Source: Pseudobacteriovorax sp.
GTDB lineage: Bacteria > Bdellovibrionota_B > Oligoflexia > Oligoflexales > Oligoflexaceae
Reading direction: 5' to 3'
Length of the DNA: 64,000 nucleotides
NCBI GenBank assembly: GCA_013215145.1
Contig: JABSRP010000012.1
Span: 1-64,000, forward strand
Positions within the stretch are counted from its first letter, which is position 1, and each line of letters opens with the position of its first letter. The translations under genes were made by a program, and so were the position numbers. This document shows positions 18,001 through 26,245 of this stretch, piece by piece. A model generated the notes under the pieces. It was not told where the DNA came from. It ran no database searches and was given only the letters and a program-made list of their open reading frames with translations.

Positions 18001-20485
18001 GGGTGATCATGCTGTTATCATCGGTTACTTGGGTTTCCGTAAGACAGCTTACTTTTTGCTTGATACGGTATTGTTGAGTGCTCGAGAGCTTGGCTTTAAA
18101 CAAAGTTTTGGGTATCTGCTTGTTCAAAGAACCTTAACTCTAGACCACCTACAAGGAAAATTCGAAGATTATAAACAAAATATGAACACAGCCTTATCGA
18201 ACCTAACCTTCGAGCAGAATCAGCAGCTAATTGTTCAAGGCATCGTGTTTCAATTGTACCAGGCACTTATTGAATGTGATCAGCAAACGATTCGAAGCTT
18301 AATGCGTCTATTGCCCGTACACTTGCGCACCAGGCACTGGTTGAGTCCAAGGGCCATTAGTATCTACATCTTTTCACTTTTGCTTCAAGATTCACGAGAA
18401 CAAATTGTGTTGCATCGATCATATTTACGAAGACGAGAACAGGTAGGATCACGGAAGGCTGGCCTTTACGTCTCAATGATTGAAGCTATGATCAATTTTG
18501 CTGCCGGAGAACCCGAAAAAGCATTTGCGAACTACCTGCAAGTACTCAATAACTATCATGCTAAGCAGTCGCGTTTTCTCTATCCCTTCGAAGAGGACTT
18601 TGCTTTGCTGTTTATCGTGTTTTTTCCCGCTGTTATTCAGCACGAGTATCGATTTTTTCAGTTGAATCTACGAGGCGTTAAAGAAGTCTTTCAACGAATT
18701 TATGAGAGAGTGCAAAAAGATGATTTCTCGAGGCGCGCTGTTCCTGTCCTTGTCGTAGCTAGAATTGAGGAGCTGTTTGGTCTAAAAAATATCAAATCCA
18801 GATACGATGCCTCAATGAAAGCTGGACGCTTTACGCGATCTACTTTGGTTGAATTGATGACTCACTTTTGGTTTGGAAAATTCTTGTTAGGTGAGAAGCA
18901 ACATCATCGCAGAGAATACATCTACCATATGCTAAAAGCCTCCAAGGAGAGAGGACTTTCATTATTAGAAGGTATGGCTGTTGGGCTATTGGAGGAGTAT
19001 AGATTCCCTATACCTGAAACCGCCAGAAAAAAATCTGCATCGGAGCCCACTTATGAGTTTAGCCTGCTTCTTACAGATGCGTTAAATTTGACTCATAAAG
19101 TCTTCAGTGATCGTATTTCTCAGGTCCAAGGGCTCAGCTCGATGCTACGTCTCTTACGGAAAAGCTACCGTTACGATTCCGTTCATATCGTTTTGGGTGA
19201 TCATTTAACCCATAAGAAATCTCGGCCTTTCTCAAGCGAAAGGAGAGACCCAGAAACCTATCTGAAAATTATAAATTACGTTAAGAGTTATTTTACGATT
19301 CGCTCGGCACTCTTCATTCCGGAGGGGGATGCTCCTTGGAATAAGTCTGAGGGGGAGGCTACTTCCACGTCCAATGAGATGATGCCTGAAGAGGATGCGA
19401 ACCTACAGAATCCCGAAGAAAATATCGATTTGGAAATGACAGCCAAACTGGATGAGGATGATGATTTACAGTCTACGTTAATCCTTGAGGGAACCTTGCC
19501 TAATGGTGGCGACGTTGATCTTGGTGAGGCGCCACGGGTTCGAAAACGATCGACAGATTCTCGCTCACCTGGTTTGAATACCATTATTCCGATGAAGGAT
19601 AATGGAACCAACATTGGAGTTGTTCTGTTAGAGAAGGTCGAAATTGCCGGCGGCGACTCAGCTCAAGCACGCACCGATCTAGACTATTTCGGTGCCTACT
19701 TGGGTCTTTGGCTTCGATATTCGGGTATGGCAGGACAAAGTAGTCCACCTAGTCGATATCGCTACGAGTCTGGTGGACACTATATGGAAGATTGTTCATG
19801 GCTTCATGTTTGGCCGGAAGGGAATCTGAGAGCTCGACGGGAATCTACTTGGTACTTGGGACTTGCGACGTCTGAGGAAGACTATCTGGTCATCTATTGC
19901 CGTCTCAATGGCCCTGAGCTTGACCGAGAGTCCGTAAGCTCTCACCTTTGGTTCCACTTAATCGGAGTCCGTAGTCTTATCGTTTCGAAAAGTAAGGCAG
20001 GCGTCTCATGGGAAGACATCTATGAAGAAATGATGAAAGTCTTAACAAATGGGACTCACGTTAAGCGCTTGGAGGGCGTAGCTCTTTCCTTCAGTCTGTT
20101 TAATCGAAAAAAGAAGTCCGTGATTAGTGGACATTTTGGACCATCAAGGCCGGTTGTGATTGGAGCCGAAAATGAAATTATCCCTCAGAATAAGGCAGTG
20201 ATGACTTTAGGCCATGGGCGGGCGCTCCGCTTCTGGAAAGTTGTGGTAGAAAACGGCGAGCAAGGCGTGTTTATTCAAACACATGACTCGAGTATATTAG
20301 ATAGCCTCAACATTAGGTCGTTGCGTCAATCGGATTTTTTCCGTGGTTCAAAGGAACATAAAAGGAAAACATTTTCCATTTATTTAAAACAGTTGCTTGT
20401 CGAGGGACATGTTCCGCGATATTTTGTAGCGGCAGTGTTTGCCGACCCTTTTGCTAAATTGCAGGCTTTAGAAAAGGCAGAATGA
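15029..20485 (+). CDS. Giant Ser/Thr kinase - AAA ATPase - TPR - GAF - SpoIIE-like protein
   Basis: A single protein of about 1818 residues. Residues about 8-290 are a complete Hanks-type kinase (GSGGMGKVY, VAIK, HRDIKPQN, DFGIA, APE). A STAND/AAA-like ATPase follows, with Walker A GGAGTGKS near 360 and Walker B FDDMHWAD near 495. Residues about 760-1300 are helical and TPR-like. A region near 1360-1580 looks like a GAF domain interrupted by a very acidic linker. The last 220 residues follow the SpoIIE/PP2C pattern (GGHYMED, ALSFSLFNR, GHFGPSRP, TLGHGRAL, QTHDSS), but the metal-binding aspartates appear lost. I start at TTG 15029, after GAGGG; TTG 15014 is the alternative. It is probably a cytoplasmic integrator; its signal is unknown. 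Confidence 0.88.
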   Translation: MSRSSKLIGAIIADRYCITGEIGSGGMGKVYRAIPFDDPSQNVAIKVILRNRQLNYEDMLRFQREAALMSRLHHPNIISFHELGLIEAGEVKGLSGGYYIVMEIARGEDLKQVLKKGRKGLDFFFQLGLQVTSALEYTHSKNIIHRDIKPQNIIVGNTWDDDDQENEELIVKVLDFGIAQLTEISDSELGSKDVAGTPLYMAPETSGYTTAAVDHRSDLYALGCVLYESLAGHPPFTANTREKLAREHAQTLPEPLTQIRPEIPKFVNDIVSKLLAKDPDDRYQTAFGLQVDLQNARRCIEQDKDFFVESKELASYDKLRIMTGSLDLVGRNNEFEILSDNYGEIAKGRGRSRLTVVRGGAGTGKSRLLIEFKSYLSKHKIRYISTSFSRHENNLPFNALANGFNEYLIRVFKTQQVETDEIKRKVKTLLGPTVQLVAKVVPGLKPYIDEEDQQLDLDNHDEIDSKIDFAEFAKAFSDFTRCLTTENHPIVFIFDDMHWADQKSIELVDKFFSHNNSQRFYLIIGYRPEEIQGNLEFDKFLRKFEKLRRRYSQIELGPLEGNDISELTMQMLNTEQQLDPEFVGYLAEKTKGNPLFLVEFVRSLITKDFLFFNRNEKIWEYDLKTIKYTNILLDSIDLTLNRATQYEGADRAVLEVASILGTSFNFEMLLIDESFPSIAVLRSLQKAMTDYLIVRSTDVVDLKHLGKAFAFSHSRIRDSIRDAISPERQRQLHRKIAYKLQNLVPKPSTQMVFTFAHHFVQSLHFEQRRLVDVDMKLVMLALKYSIVAGEEAFKIGALVSAERYYRNAYGIFPALTEKETLATKKYVLNKLGDILGRRKQYTSASRFYQELLVLEPTRAEYASISYNLNYFGMLNGKVSETIKQLSKVYRRLKMEVPFWNRSVAFYLYLRIFDILVFKKSSKVFRRFTTVYSALKVRKYSREESFHPVKLYHLGQTISLNYDFKEAVAYHCEALKMCLAGYATPDAILRTLGDHAVIIGYLGFRKTAYFLLDTVLLSARELGFKQSFGYLLVQRTLTLDHLQGKFEDYKQNMNTALSNLTFEQNQQLIVQGIVFQLYQALIECDQQTIRSLMRLLPVHLRTRHWLSPRAISIYIFSLLLQDSREQIVLHRSYLRRREQVGSRKAGLYVSMIEAMINFAAGEPEKAFANYLQVLNNYHAKQSRFLYPFEEDFALLFIVFFPAVIQHEYRFFQLNLRGVKEVFQRIYERVQKDDFSRRAVPVLVVARIEELFGLKNIKSRYDASMKAGRFTRSTLVELMTHFWFGKFLLGEKQHHRREYIYHMLKASKERGLSLLEGMAVGLLEEYRFPIPETARKKSASEPTYEFSLLLTDALNLTHKVFSDRISQVQGLSSMLRLLRKSYRYDSVHIVLGDHLTHKKSRPFSSERRDPETYLKIINYVKSYFTIRSALFIPEGDAPWNKSEGEATSTSNEMMPEEDANLQNPEENIDLEMTAKLDEDDDLQSTLILEGTLPNGGDVDLGEAPRVRKRSTDSRSPGLNTIIPMKDNGTNIGVVLLEKVEIAGGDSAQARTDLDYFGAYLGLWLRYSGMAGQSSPPSRYRYESGGHYMEDCSWLHVWPEGNLRARRESTWYLGLATSEEDYLVIYCRLNGPELDRESVSSHLWFHLIGVRSLIVSKSKAGVSWEDIYEEMMKVLTNGTHVKRLEGVALSFSLFNRKKKSVISGHFGPSRPVVIGAENEIIPQNKAVMTLGHGRALRFWKVVVENGEQGVFIQTHDSSILDSLNIRSLRQSDFFRGSKEHKRKTFSIYLKQLLVEGHVPRYFVAAVFADPFAKLQALEKAE

Positions 20486-20495
20486 GACGAAACAA

Positions 20496-20524
20496 TTGTA
20501 TTCCTGTTATCATGGGTACATAAA
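20496..20524 (+). promoter_or_regulatory. Candidate promoter for tatA
   Basis: TTGTAT and CATAAA are separated by 17 bases, about 38 bases upstream of the tatA start. The -35 match is weak, so this is tentative. Confidence 0.35.
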
Positions 20525-20562
20525 GAGGTTCACTCTCTTAAAGAATTAGAGGAGTTTTTGAT

Positions 20563-20757
20563 ATGGGTTTACCCGGCGTTCCAGAAATGTTGATTATCGG
20601 TGGTGTAATTGTTCTTCTTTTTGGCGCATCTAAGTTGCCAAAATTAGGTGGTGCGATCGGTGAAAGTATTAAAAACTTTAAAAAAGGGGTTAACGACGAC
20701 AGCCCAAAGATCACCGAAGAATCTGAAAAAAAGAAAGATGGGTCGTCCGATACATAA
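20563..20757 (+). CDS. tatA: Sec-independent translocase subunit TatA
   Basis: A 64-residue TatA/E-type protein. It has the short N-terminal membrane helix (MLIIGGVIVLLFGASKLP), the conserved FGASKLP hinge, an amphipathic helix (IGESIKNFKKG) and a charged tail. TatA oligomers form the membrane pathway for folded twin-arginine substrates. AGGAG lies 9 bases before ATG 20563. No tatB or tatC is in the window, so the other components must be elsewhere. It precedes the ArsA-like pair by 212 bases. Confidence 0.93.
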   Translation: MGLPGVPEMLIIGGVIVLLFGASKLPKLGGAIGESIKNFKKGVNDDSPKITEESEKKKDGSSDT

Positions 20758-20969
20758 CTCGGGCCCAGTTGGGCAGGTCACTGTGCAACAAAGAGCCAGT
20801 CTTAGTTGATTGACTTGTCGATGCGAAACCGTCTAAGTTACTTGGCGTAGCTATGGAGTTTATGGCTAAGTGCTAATGACTCGGGATGCCTCGATGCGAA
20901 TAGGAGCCGCAGTGACACCCCTAAATTCTCCATGCAGATGATCCAACGGCCTTTCCTGGAGAATCCCAA
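20758..20969. other. Intergenic stretch with a 10-base direct repeat
   Basis: The 212 bases between tatA and the first ArsA-like gene hold no ORF. TCGATGCGAA occurs twice, at 20818-20827 and 20891-20900, a spacing of 73 bases. I see no clear terminator or RNA structure. It may contain the promoter of the ArsA-Mla operon. Confidence 0.3.
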
Positions 20970-21902
20970 TTGAATTTTCTGAATAACATTCTGAAACGCA
21001 AAGTCATTTTAATCACCGGCAAAGGCGGGATTGGAAAGACTACCGTCGCTGCTGGCCTAGCTCAGTATGCGGCTGCCCAGGGAAAGAAAGTCTGTCTAGT
21101 AGAATCTAGCAGTCGCGATCAACTCTCTCCCTTATTTGGCGTTGACGCCGTTGGGCACAATCTTTCAGAACTACAAAAAAATATTTTTGCGATCAATCTC
21201 AAACCTGCAGAAAATTTTCGTGATTTTGTGACGATACATCTTGGTTTTGCAAAACTTTTCGAAAGAGTGTTTACGAAGGCAATCGTACAAAGTTTTATCA
21301 AAATGCTCCCGGGTGTCGCCGAACTCACACTTCTTGGTAGGCTTTTCTATTTTAGCGAACTTGAGAAGGATCAATCCTTTGATTTGATCATTTTTGATGG
21401 TTTTGCCTCTGGTCATTTTTTAAGTTTATTGAAAACACCAGATGCCGTTTTGAATTCGGGCATGGTTGGCCCCATTATCAAAGAAACCCAGCGTGTTCGA
21501 GATTTTCTACTCGACCCACAGAGAGTGGCTACTGTCATTGTAACTATGGCAGAGAAGATTGTTATGAAGGAAGCCGTAGACTTCGCCGTTCGATTGGAAA
21601 AAGAGGTTGGTGCTGGACCTCAGGCTGTTATCGTCAATCGCTGCCTACCATCGACCCTAGACCAGCCATCAAGCGAAATTATTGAGGATAACAGTCTGGA
21701 TCAGAATCAAGCTTGGCAATATCTCAAGCTTAGACAAGATATGGAATATGCGGCGGTAAAAAGTCTTAGCAAAGCCTTGTCAGACTCCCAATATCACAGT
21801 GAGACTGCCGTCACTCTCATGCCAGATATTGGTTGGGTAACAGAGCCACTGGCCGATAATTTTGCCGAGACCTGGTTTGCTGCGGCGAAGGAGGCCCACT
21901 AG
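20970..21902 (+). CDS. ArsA/Get3-like ATPase, first of a pair
   Basis: A 310-residue P-loop ATPase of the ArsA/Get3 (SIMIBI) group. The deviant Walker A reads GKGGIGKTT and includes the signature lysine that contacts ATP across a dimer interface. FDGFASGHFLSLL stands where Get3 has its switch II DTAPTGH. Family members insert tail-anchored proteins or power arsenite efflux, but in bacteria most have no assigned role; there is no arsB or arsR here. The start is TTG 20970 behind TGGAGAA. The stop overlaps the GTG of the second ATPase by one base, so the two are made together. Confidence 0.85.
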   Translation: MNFLNNILKRKVILITGKGGIGKTTVAAGLAQYAAAQGKKVCLVESSSRDQLSPLFGVDAVGHNLSELQKNIFAINLKPAENFRDFVTIHLGFAKLFERVFTKAIVQSFIKMLPGVAELTLLGRLFYFSELEKDQSFDLIIFDGFASGHFLSLLKTPDAVLNSGMVGPIIKETQRVRDFLLDPQRVATVIVTMAEKIVMKEAVDFAVRLEKEVGAGPQAVIVNRCLPSTLDQPSSEIIEDNSLDQNQAWQYLKLRQDMEYAAVKSLSKALSDSQYHSETAVTLMPDIGWVTEPLADNFAETWFAAAKEAH

Positions 21903-23014
21903 TGAGTGATGATGCGGCAAACTCTTTTGCCAGAGATTTGATAGCGAAACACCGAGTCATAGTCGCTGTTGGTTCTGGTGGGGTTGGAAAGACAACAACA
22001 TCAGCCGCTTTGGCAACACTTGGGGCTAAGATGGGCCGAAAAGTTGCTCTGATCAGTATCGATCCGGCCAAACGCCTTGCCGATGCCATGGGAATCTCCT
22101 TAGGTAGCACCTTTAGTAAGGTTGAGTTTCCTGAAAATTTGGAGGTTTCAGGCAGTGTTTTCGGAGCGATGCTGGACCAAAAGGCGGTATTTGATGAGAT
22201 GGTCCAGAAGTGGGCGAAATCCGATAAAGTCAGAGAGAAAATCTACGCTAACAGTATTTATCAGGCTGTGTCTGAGAATTTGGGAGGGCCACTTGAATAT
22301 ATGGCGCTAGCAAAACTTCACGCTATATCTGAGGACTCAACATTCGATCTCATCATCGTTGATACTCCCCCTGATACCCACGCCTTGGATTTTTTGGATA
22401 GGCCAAACGCTCTCGCAGGCTTTATGGAGAGAGGTGTGATGACATGGTTGATCAAACCGTTTCACATTGCACAAAAACTTGGAGCGGGAAGGATCATTAG
22501 GGCAGGCGGTAAAATGATGTCAGGCATCGCTGCGGTCACTGGAGTCAAAATGCTGCAGATGTTAGCTGAGTTTCTTATCTTAATAGAGGATGTGATTAAG
22601 GGATTTAGCGAGTCTGGTAAAGAAGTTGTTAAACTACTTCATCAAAAAGATACCAGCTTCGCCCTTGTCACAACGGCTCAGAACTCCTCGCTACGTTCAA
22701 CCAAGATGCTTGCGCAAGAGCTGCAAGCGAAAAACTTTTCTTTGGGTGCTGTTTTTATTAATCGGTGTTTTCCAGAAGAGCTTTTGAAACATATCGAGAC
22801 CGCTCTAAACCAGTCATCGGATGACACCCGTTATAGTCACCACGATCTAGAGATTCTAGCTAAAAAAGGTTATAGTATAGAAGCTAATGTCAAGAGTTTG
22901 GGCCCAATTTTGCATGCTCATGGATTTGGTGATGTGCCCGTTGGCAAGGTTAGCGAACGTAAGGAAAACATTCATACCCTGGAATCCTTGGCGCGCTTTG
23001 CTGATGATCTTTAG
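21902..23014 (+). CDS. ArsA/Get3-like ATPase, second of a pair
   Basis: A 370-residue paralogue of its neighbour. Walker A reads GSGGVGKTTT, with Ser in place of the signature lysine. SIDPAKRLADAMG and DTPPDTHALDFL match the switch I and switch II regions of Get3 (DPAHS, DTAPTGH). The pair differs at a key intersubunit residue, so an asymmetric heterodimer is a fair inference. GTG 21902 is preceded by AAGGAGG at ideal spacing. The gene is followed by mlaE after 42 bases, and the direction and spacing suggest one operon with the lipid transporter. Confidence 0.87.
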   Translation: MSDDAANSFARDLIAKHRVIVAVGSGGVGKTTTSAALATLGAKMGRKVALISIDPAKRLADAMGISLGSTFSKVEFPENLEVSGSVFGAMLDQKAVFDEMVQKWAKSDKVREKIYANSIYQAVSENLGGPLEYMALAKLHAISEDSTFDLIIVDTPPDTHALDFLDRPNALAGFMERGVMTWLIKPFHIAQKLGAGRIIRAGGKMMSGIAAVTGVKMLQMLAEFLILIEDVIKGFSESGKEVVKLLHQKDTSFALVTTAQNSSLRSTKMLAQELQAKNFSLGAVFINRCFPEELLKHIETALNQSSDDTRYSHHDLEILAKKGYSIEANVKSLGPILHAHGFGDVPVGKVSERKENIHTLESLARFADDL

Positions 23015-23056
23015 CCTACGTCTACGTAGAGGAGGACGGAAATAGCTTCTATTGTA

Positions 23057-23818
23057 GTGAAGAGCGGTAGTTTTATTCTAAGTCGTATCCAATCCTTCGG
23101 CGCGAGTTTTGTGTTTTTGGGGAAAGTACTAAAATGCCTGGTACGACCGCCATTCCGCATTCAATTGATCTTGCAGCAAATGGAGTTCATCGGAAACAAA
23201 TCATTCATGATTGTTCTTATCTGTGGCTTTTTTATTGGTGCAGCGGTAAGCCTCCAGGTGGGAACTATATTTGTCATATTCGGTGCAGAAGGCATGCTGG
23301 GGGCGGCGAATGGCAAGGCCCTTTCGAGGGAGTTAAGCCCCTTAATCACTGGCTTCTTATTAGCTGGAAGAGCGGGCGCCGCGATCACGGCAGAAATTGC
23401 GTCGATGAAAGTGAACGAGCAAATCGATGCTATGGAGGCCATGGCGGTCGACCCTATTGACTATCTAGTCGTTCCAAGGCTTATCGCAGGAGTCGTCATG
23501 CTGCCGATGCTTGTGGGAATTTTTAACCTTGTGGGACAAATTGCTTCAGTCATTGTTGGCGTTATGATTTTTGACATCGATCAAGGGGCTTTTTTTCAGA
23601 AAATGACCACGATTGTAACGCCTGAAGATATTTGGAGTGGGCTGCAAAAAGCTGTTATTTTTGGGGGCATCATCAGTTTGTTCTCCTGTAAGTTTGGGTT
23701 AGAGGCTTCCGGTGGGGCCAAGGGTGTGGGTGTGGCGACGACGACTTCTGTAGTCACGATTCTCCTAATTCTGCTTTTTGTCGATTTTGGAATCACTTAT
23801 ATTCAGATTGCGTTGTAG
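23057..23818 (+). CDS. mlaE: MlaE-type lipid ABC transporter permease
   Basis: The membrane subunit of an MCE-type ABC transporter that moves phospholipids between inner and outer membrane. It is 253 residues with five or six hydrophobic segments and the family signature LSRELSPLITGFLLAGRAGA, followed by ITAEIASMKVNEQIDAMEAM. Start choice is uncertain: GTG 23057 lies about 20 bases after the strong site GGAGGACGG, with no better in-frame ATG, GTG or TTG between. mlaF begins 2 bases after its stop. Confidence 0.93.
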   Translation: MKSGSFILSRIQSFGASFVFLGKVLKCLVRPPFRIQLILQQMEFIGNKSFMIVLICGFFIGAAVSLQVGTIFVIFGAEGMLGAANGKALSRELSPLITGFLLAGRAGAAITAEIASMKVNEQIDAMEAMAVDPIDYLVVPRLIAGVVMLPMLVGIFNLVGQIASVIVGVMIFDIDQGAFFQKMTTIVTPEDIWSGLQKAVIFGGIISLFSCKFGLEASGGAKGVGVATTTSVVTILLILLFVDFGITYIQIAL

Positions 23819-23819
23819 T

Positions 23820-24569
23820 ATGATCCGTTTTGAAAACGTAGTGAAGCAGTTTGGAACTAATCGGGTATTGGATGGCCTAGACCTAGAAATCCCCGAGGGG
23901 AAAATCACAGTAATTATAGGTAAGTCTGGTGAAGGCAAGTCGGTTACTATTAAGCACATTATGGGGCTTTTGACCCCAACATCAGGACGAGTTTTTGTCG
24001 ATGATCGGGACTTGAGTACCTTTAGTTTCGAGCAGTTGATGGACTTAAGGCGTTCTATAGGAATGCTTTTTCAACATGCTGCGTTGTTCGACAGTCTTTC
24101 CGTTTTCGAGAATGTCGCCTTTCCTTTAAAAGAGAGGAGATCGATGAAGGAGAGTGATATTAAAAAGCGCGTTTTTGAAGTTTTGGACCAAATCGGATTA
24201 CCTGATATTGCTGATAAATTCCCAGGTGAACTGTCCACCGGAGAGAAAAAACGTGTGGGGCTCGCCCGAGCTTTGTCGCCAAATCCTCGGATTATCATGT
24301 ATGACGAACCCACAACTGGGATGGATCCGTTAGTCTCGGAAATGATAGACAACTTAATCGTCGATGTGGGGCGCTGGAACCCAGAATTAACCAGCATAGT
24401 CATTTCCCATGACCTAAAAGCGGCATTGGAGACAGCAGAAAATGTTGTGATGCTTTACAAGGGAAAAGTTCAGCTTGCGGGTGCGCCAGACAAGTTTCGC
24501 AAGGTAGATGACCCGATTATCCGTCAGTTTTTTGCAGGAAAGGTCGAGGGACCTATGGAATTTATGTGA
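23820..24569 (+). CDS. mlaF: MlaF-type lipid ABC transporter ATPase
   Basis: The ATPase that drives the MlaE permease. It is 249 residues, with Walker A GKSGEGKS, the ABC signature LSTGEKKRVGLARAL, Walker B IIMYDEPTTGMDP and switch His in ISHD. In family members the Gly-to-Glu change in the P-loop (SGEGKS) is common. ATG 23820 lies 2 bases after the mlaE stop; a longer reading from 23778 would sit inside mlaE. Confidence 0.94.
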   Translation: MIRFENVVKQFGTNRVLDGLDLEIPEGKITVIIGKSGEGKSVTIKHIMGLLTPTSGRVFVDDRDLSTFSFEQLMDLRRSIGMLFQHAALFDSLSVFENVAFPLKERRSMKESDIKKRVFEVLDQIGLPDIADKFPGELSTGEKKRVGLARALSPNPRIIMYDEPTTGMDPLVSEMIDNLIVDVGRWNPELTSIVISHDLKAALETAENVVMLYKGKVQLAGAPDKFRKVDDPIIRQFFAGKVEGPMEFM

Positions 24570-24673
24570 ATTTTTAGACTTTTTTAACCATCTCCCAACT
24601 ACTATGATTCATGTTTTTTGTAGGGTTGACGAAACGGGAGATGAGCTTTGTTAGGTCAGGAGATCTTTACTAG

Positions 24674-26116
24674 ATGAGCAGCAAATCATTAGAATATCGC
24701 GTCGGACTCTTTAGCCTATTTGGGGTTGCGACCACTGTTCTAGCCATTTTTGTGTTGTCGCCTGATATGTTCAGCAGAAAAGAGCAGATCAACTACCACA
24801 CGGTTTTGAAAGATGCCACAGGTATACTCGAAAAGACACACGTGAAAACTAATGGTGTCACAGTAGGTAAGGTACGCAAAATTTCATTGAGTAGAGATGC
24901 CACTCGAGTTGATTTTCAAGTGGATAAGGAAGTGTTTATTCCTGAAGGCTCAAAAATTATCGTTCGAACGGTTGGGTTCTTGGGCGATAAGTTTATCGAG
25001 ATCAAGCGACCCAGTAACGTCGAGAATGGCGTTGGGCCAAACGGGTTTATTCCACAAGCAACGGATGCTGCCGACCTCCAAGAGGTCATCTCTTTGGTCG
25101 GTTCGATTGCAGAAGACATCAAGAAAGTAACCACGAATCTTTCAAGTGTTCTCGGCGATAGTCAGGGCGAGAGGACCATGGCAAATATTGTCGATAATAT
25201 CGAGCAATTTACCAAGGATGCTAGAGGTATCCTTGAAGATAATCGGGAGGATGTACGCACACTTGTTGCCAATATCAGAGATTTCTCAGACTCGATGAAA
25301 GAGGTTATGAATGATGAGAACAAAGAGAGGATCGATCGGATTCTAGCCAATTTTGACACTTCCATGGAAGACGTCAGGGGAGCGACGAAAAACATAAATC
25401 TCATTTCCGAAAAGGTCGAAAAAGGCGAGGGTACCTTAGGTAAGCTGATCAACGAAGACGATGCCTTAATCGAGATCGAAGGCGCACTTAAAGACCTCCG
25501 TAAAGTCCTCGCTCCTGTGACGAAAATGGAAATTGCTGTGGATACTCACTCCTTCATACGTCGCGATGAGTCATCTCAAACCTATTTTAATTTGGTTTTT
25601 CGTACCCGGCCGGACGCCTATTACATCATAGGGTTTACAGACTTTGCCGAAAGGACACTGGACACGACCACCGAAACCATAGATGGCGATAACAGTGATG
25701 GTACCGTGCGGAGCCGTGAAACGATAGTTGAGAACAAAGAACTCCGCTTCAACCTGCAGCTAGGCAAACGTTGGGGATGGATTGGGGCTAGATTAGGGAT
25801 GTTTGAATCGTCAGGAGGTGTTGCCGGTGACATGTTCTTTTTCAAGGATAGGTTCCGAGTCTCCCTCGAAGTATTTGATTTTGCTGACAAAGATAGCGAA
25901 ATCCGGAAAACGGCTCATATAAAAGCCTATGCATCTGTACTTTTCTTCAATCATCTCTATGCCTTAATAGGTGTTGATGATCCCACACGCCTAGACCCAG
26001 AAACGGGAAAAGTTGATAAAGATATCAATCATTACCTCGGAGCTGGATTAACCTTTACAGATCAAGACCTTAAGGCGCTCTTTGGAATGGCGGCCGTGGC
26101 TGCAGGTGGTCCATAA
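24674..26116 (+). CDS. MCE (MlaD-like) substrate-binding protein with long C-terminal region
   Basis: A 480-residue MCE protein anchored by one N-terminal helix (about 9-28, LFSLFGVATTVLAIFVLS). The MCE domain spans about 38-125 (LKDATGILEKTHVKTNGVTVG, FIPEGSKIIVRTVGFLGDKF). A coiled, helix-prone stretch follows at 130-290. The last 190 residues alternate polar and hydrophobic residues with many aromatics (YFNLVFRTR, RFNLQLGKRWGWIGARLG, ASVLFFNHLYALIG), resembling outer-membrane beta-strands. It is roughly three times the length of E. coli MlaD. The gene follows mlaF by 104 bases and should work with it in lipid transport. Confidence 0.9.
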   Translation: MSSKSLEYRVGLFSLFGVATTVLAIFVLSPDMFSRKEQINYHTVLKDATGILEKTHVKTNGVTVGKVRKISLSRDATRVDFQVDKEVFIPEGSKIIVRTVGFLGDKFIEIKRPSNVENGVGPNGFIPQATDAADLQEVISLVGSIAEDIKKVTTNLSSVLGDSQGERTMANIVDNIEQFTKDARGILEDNREDVRTLVANIRDFSDSMKEVMNDENKERIDRILANFDTSMEDVRGATKNINLISEKVEKGEGTLGKLINEDDALIEIEGALKDLRKVLAPVTKMEIAVDTHSFIRRDESSQTYFNLVFRTRPDAYYIIGFTDFAERTLDTTTETIDGDNSDGTVRSRETIVENKELRFNLQLGKRWGWIGARLGMFESSGGVAGDMFFFKDRFRVSLEVFDFADKDSEIRKTAHIKAYASVLFFNHLYALIGVDDPTRLDPETGKVDKDINHYLGAGLTFTDQDLKALFGMAAVAAGGP

Positions 26117-26185
26117 CCTATTTGATTTATGTCCAATCTCTAGGTGCCGGCCTAAGTAGTTAATAAGAAACAGTTATATGTTATA

Positions 26186-26214
26186 TTGACATATCTTGCC
26201 AAATATGAGATAAG
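26186..26214 (+). promoter_or_regulatory. Sigma-70-like promoter for the acidic-tailed membrane protein
   Basis: A perfect TTGACA at 26186-26191 is followed, after 17 bases, by GATAAG at 26209-26214. Transcription would begin near 26221, 25 bases before ATG 26246. The surroundings are AT-rich. Confidence 0.65.
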
Positions 26215-26245
26215 TCTCCTGGGTTTTAAATAGGAGACCGTTGTT

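Noticed and set aside
20970-23014. ArsA pair as an arsenite efflux system
   Set aside because: There is no arsB, arsR, arsC or cysteine-rich metal site; the pair is better called ArsA/Get3-like with unknown role.
25162-25452. Minus-strand ORF inside the MCE gene
   Set aside because: Ser/Phe-rich shadow typical of the antisense of helical, charged sequence.
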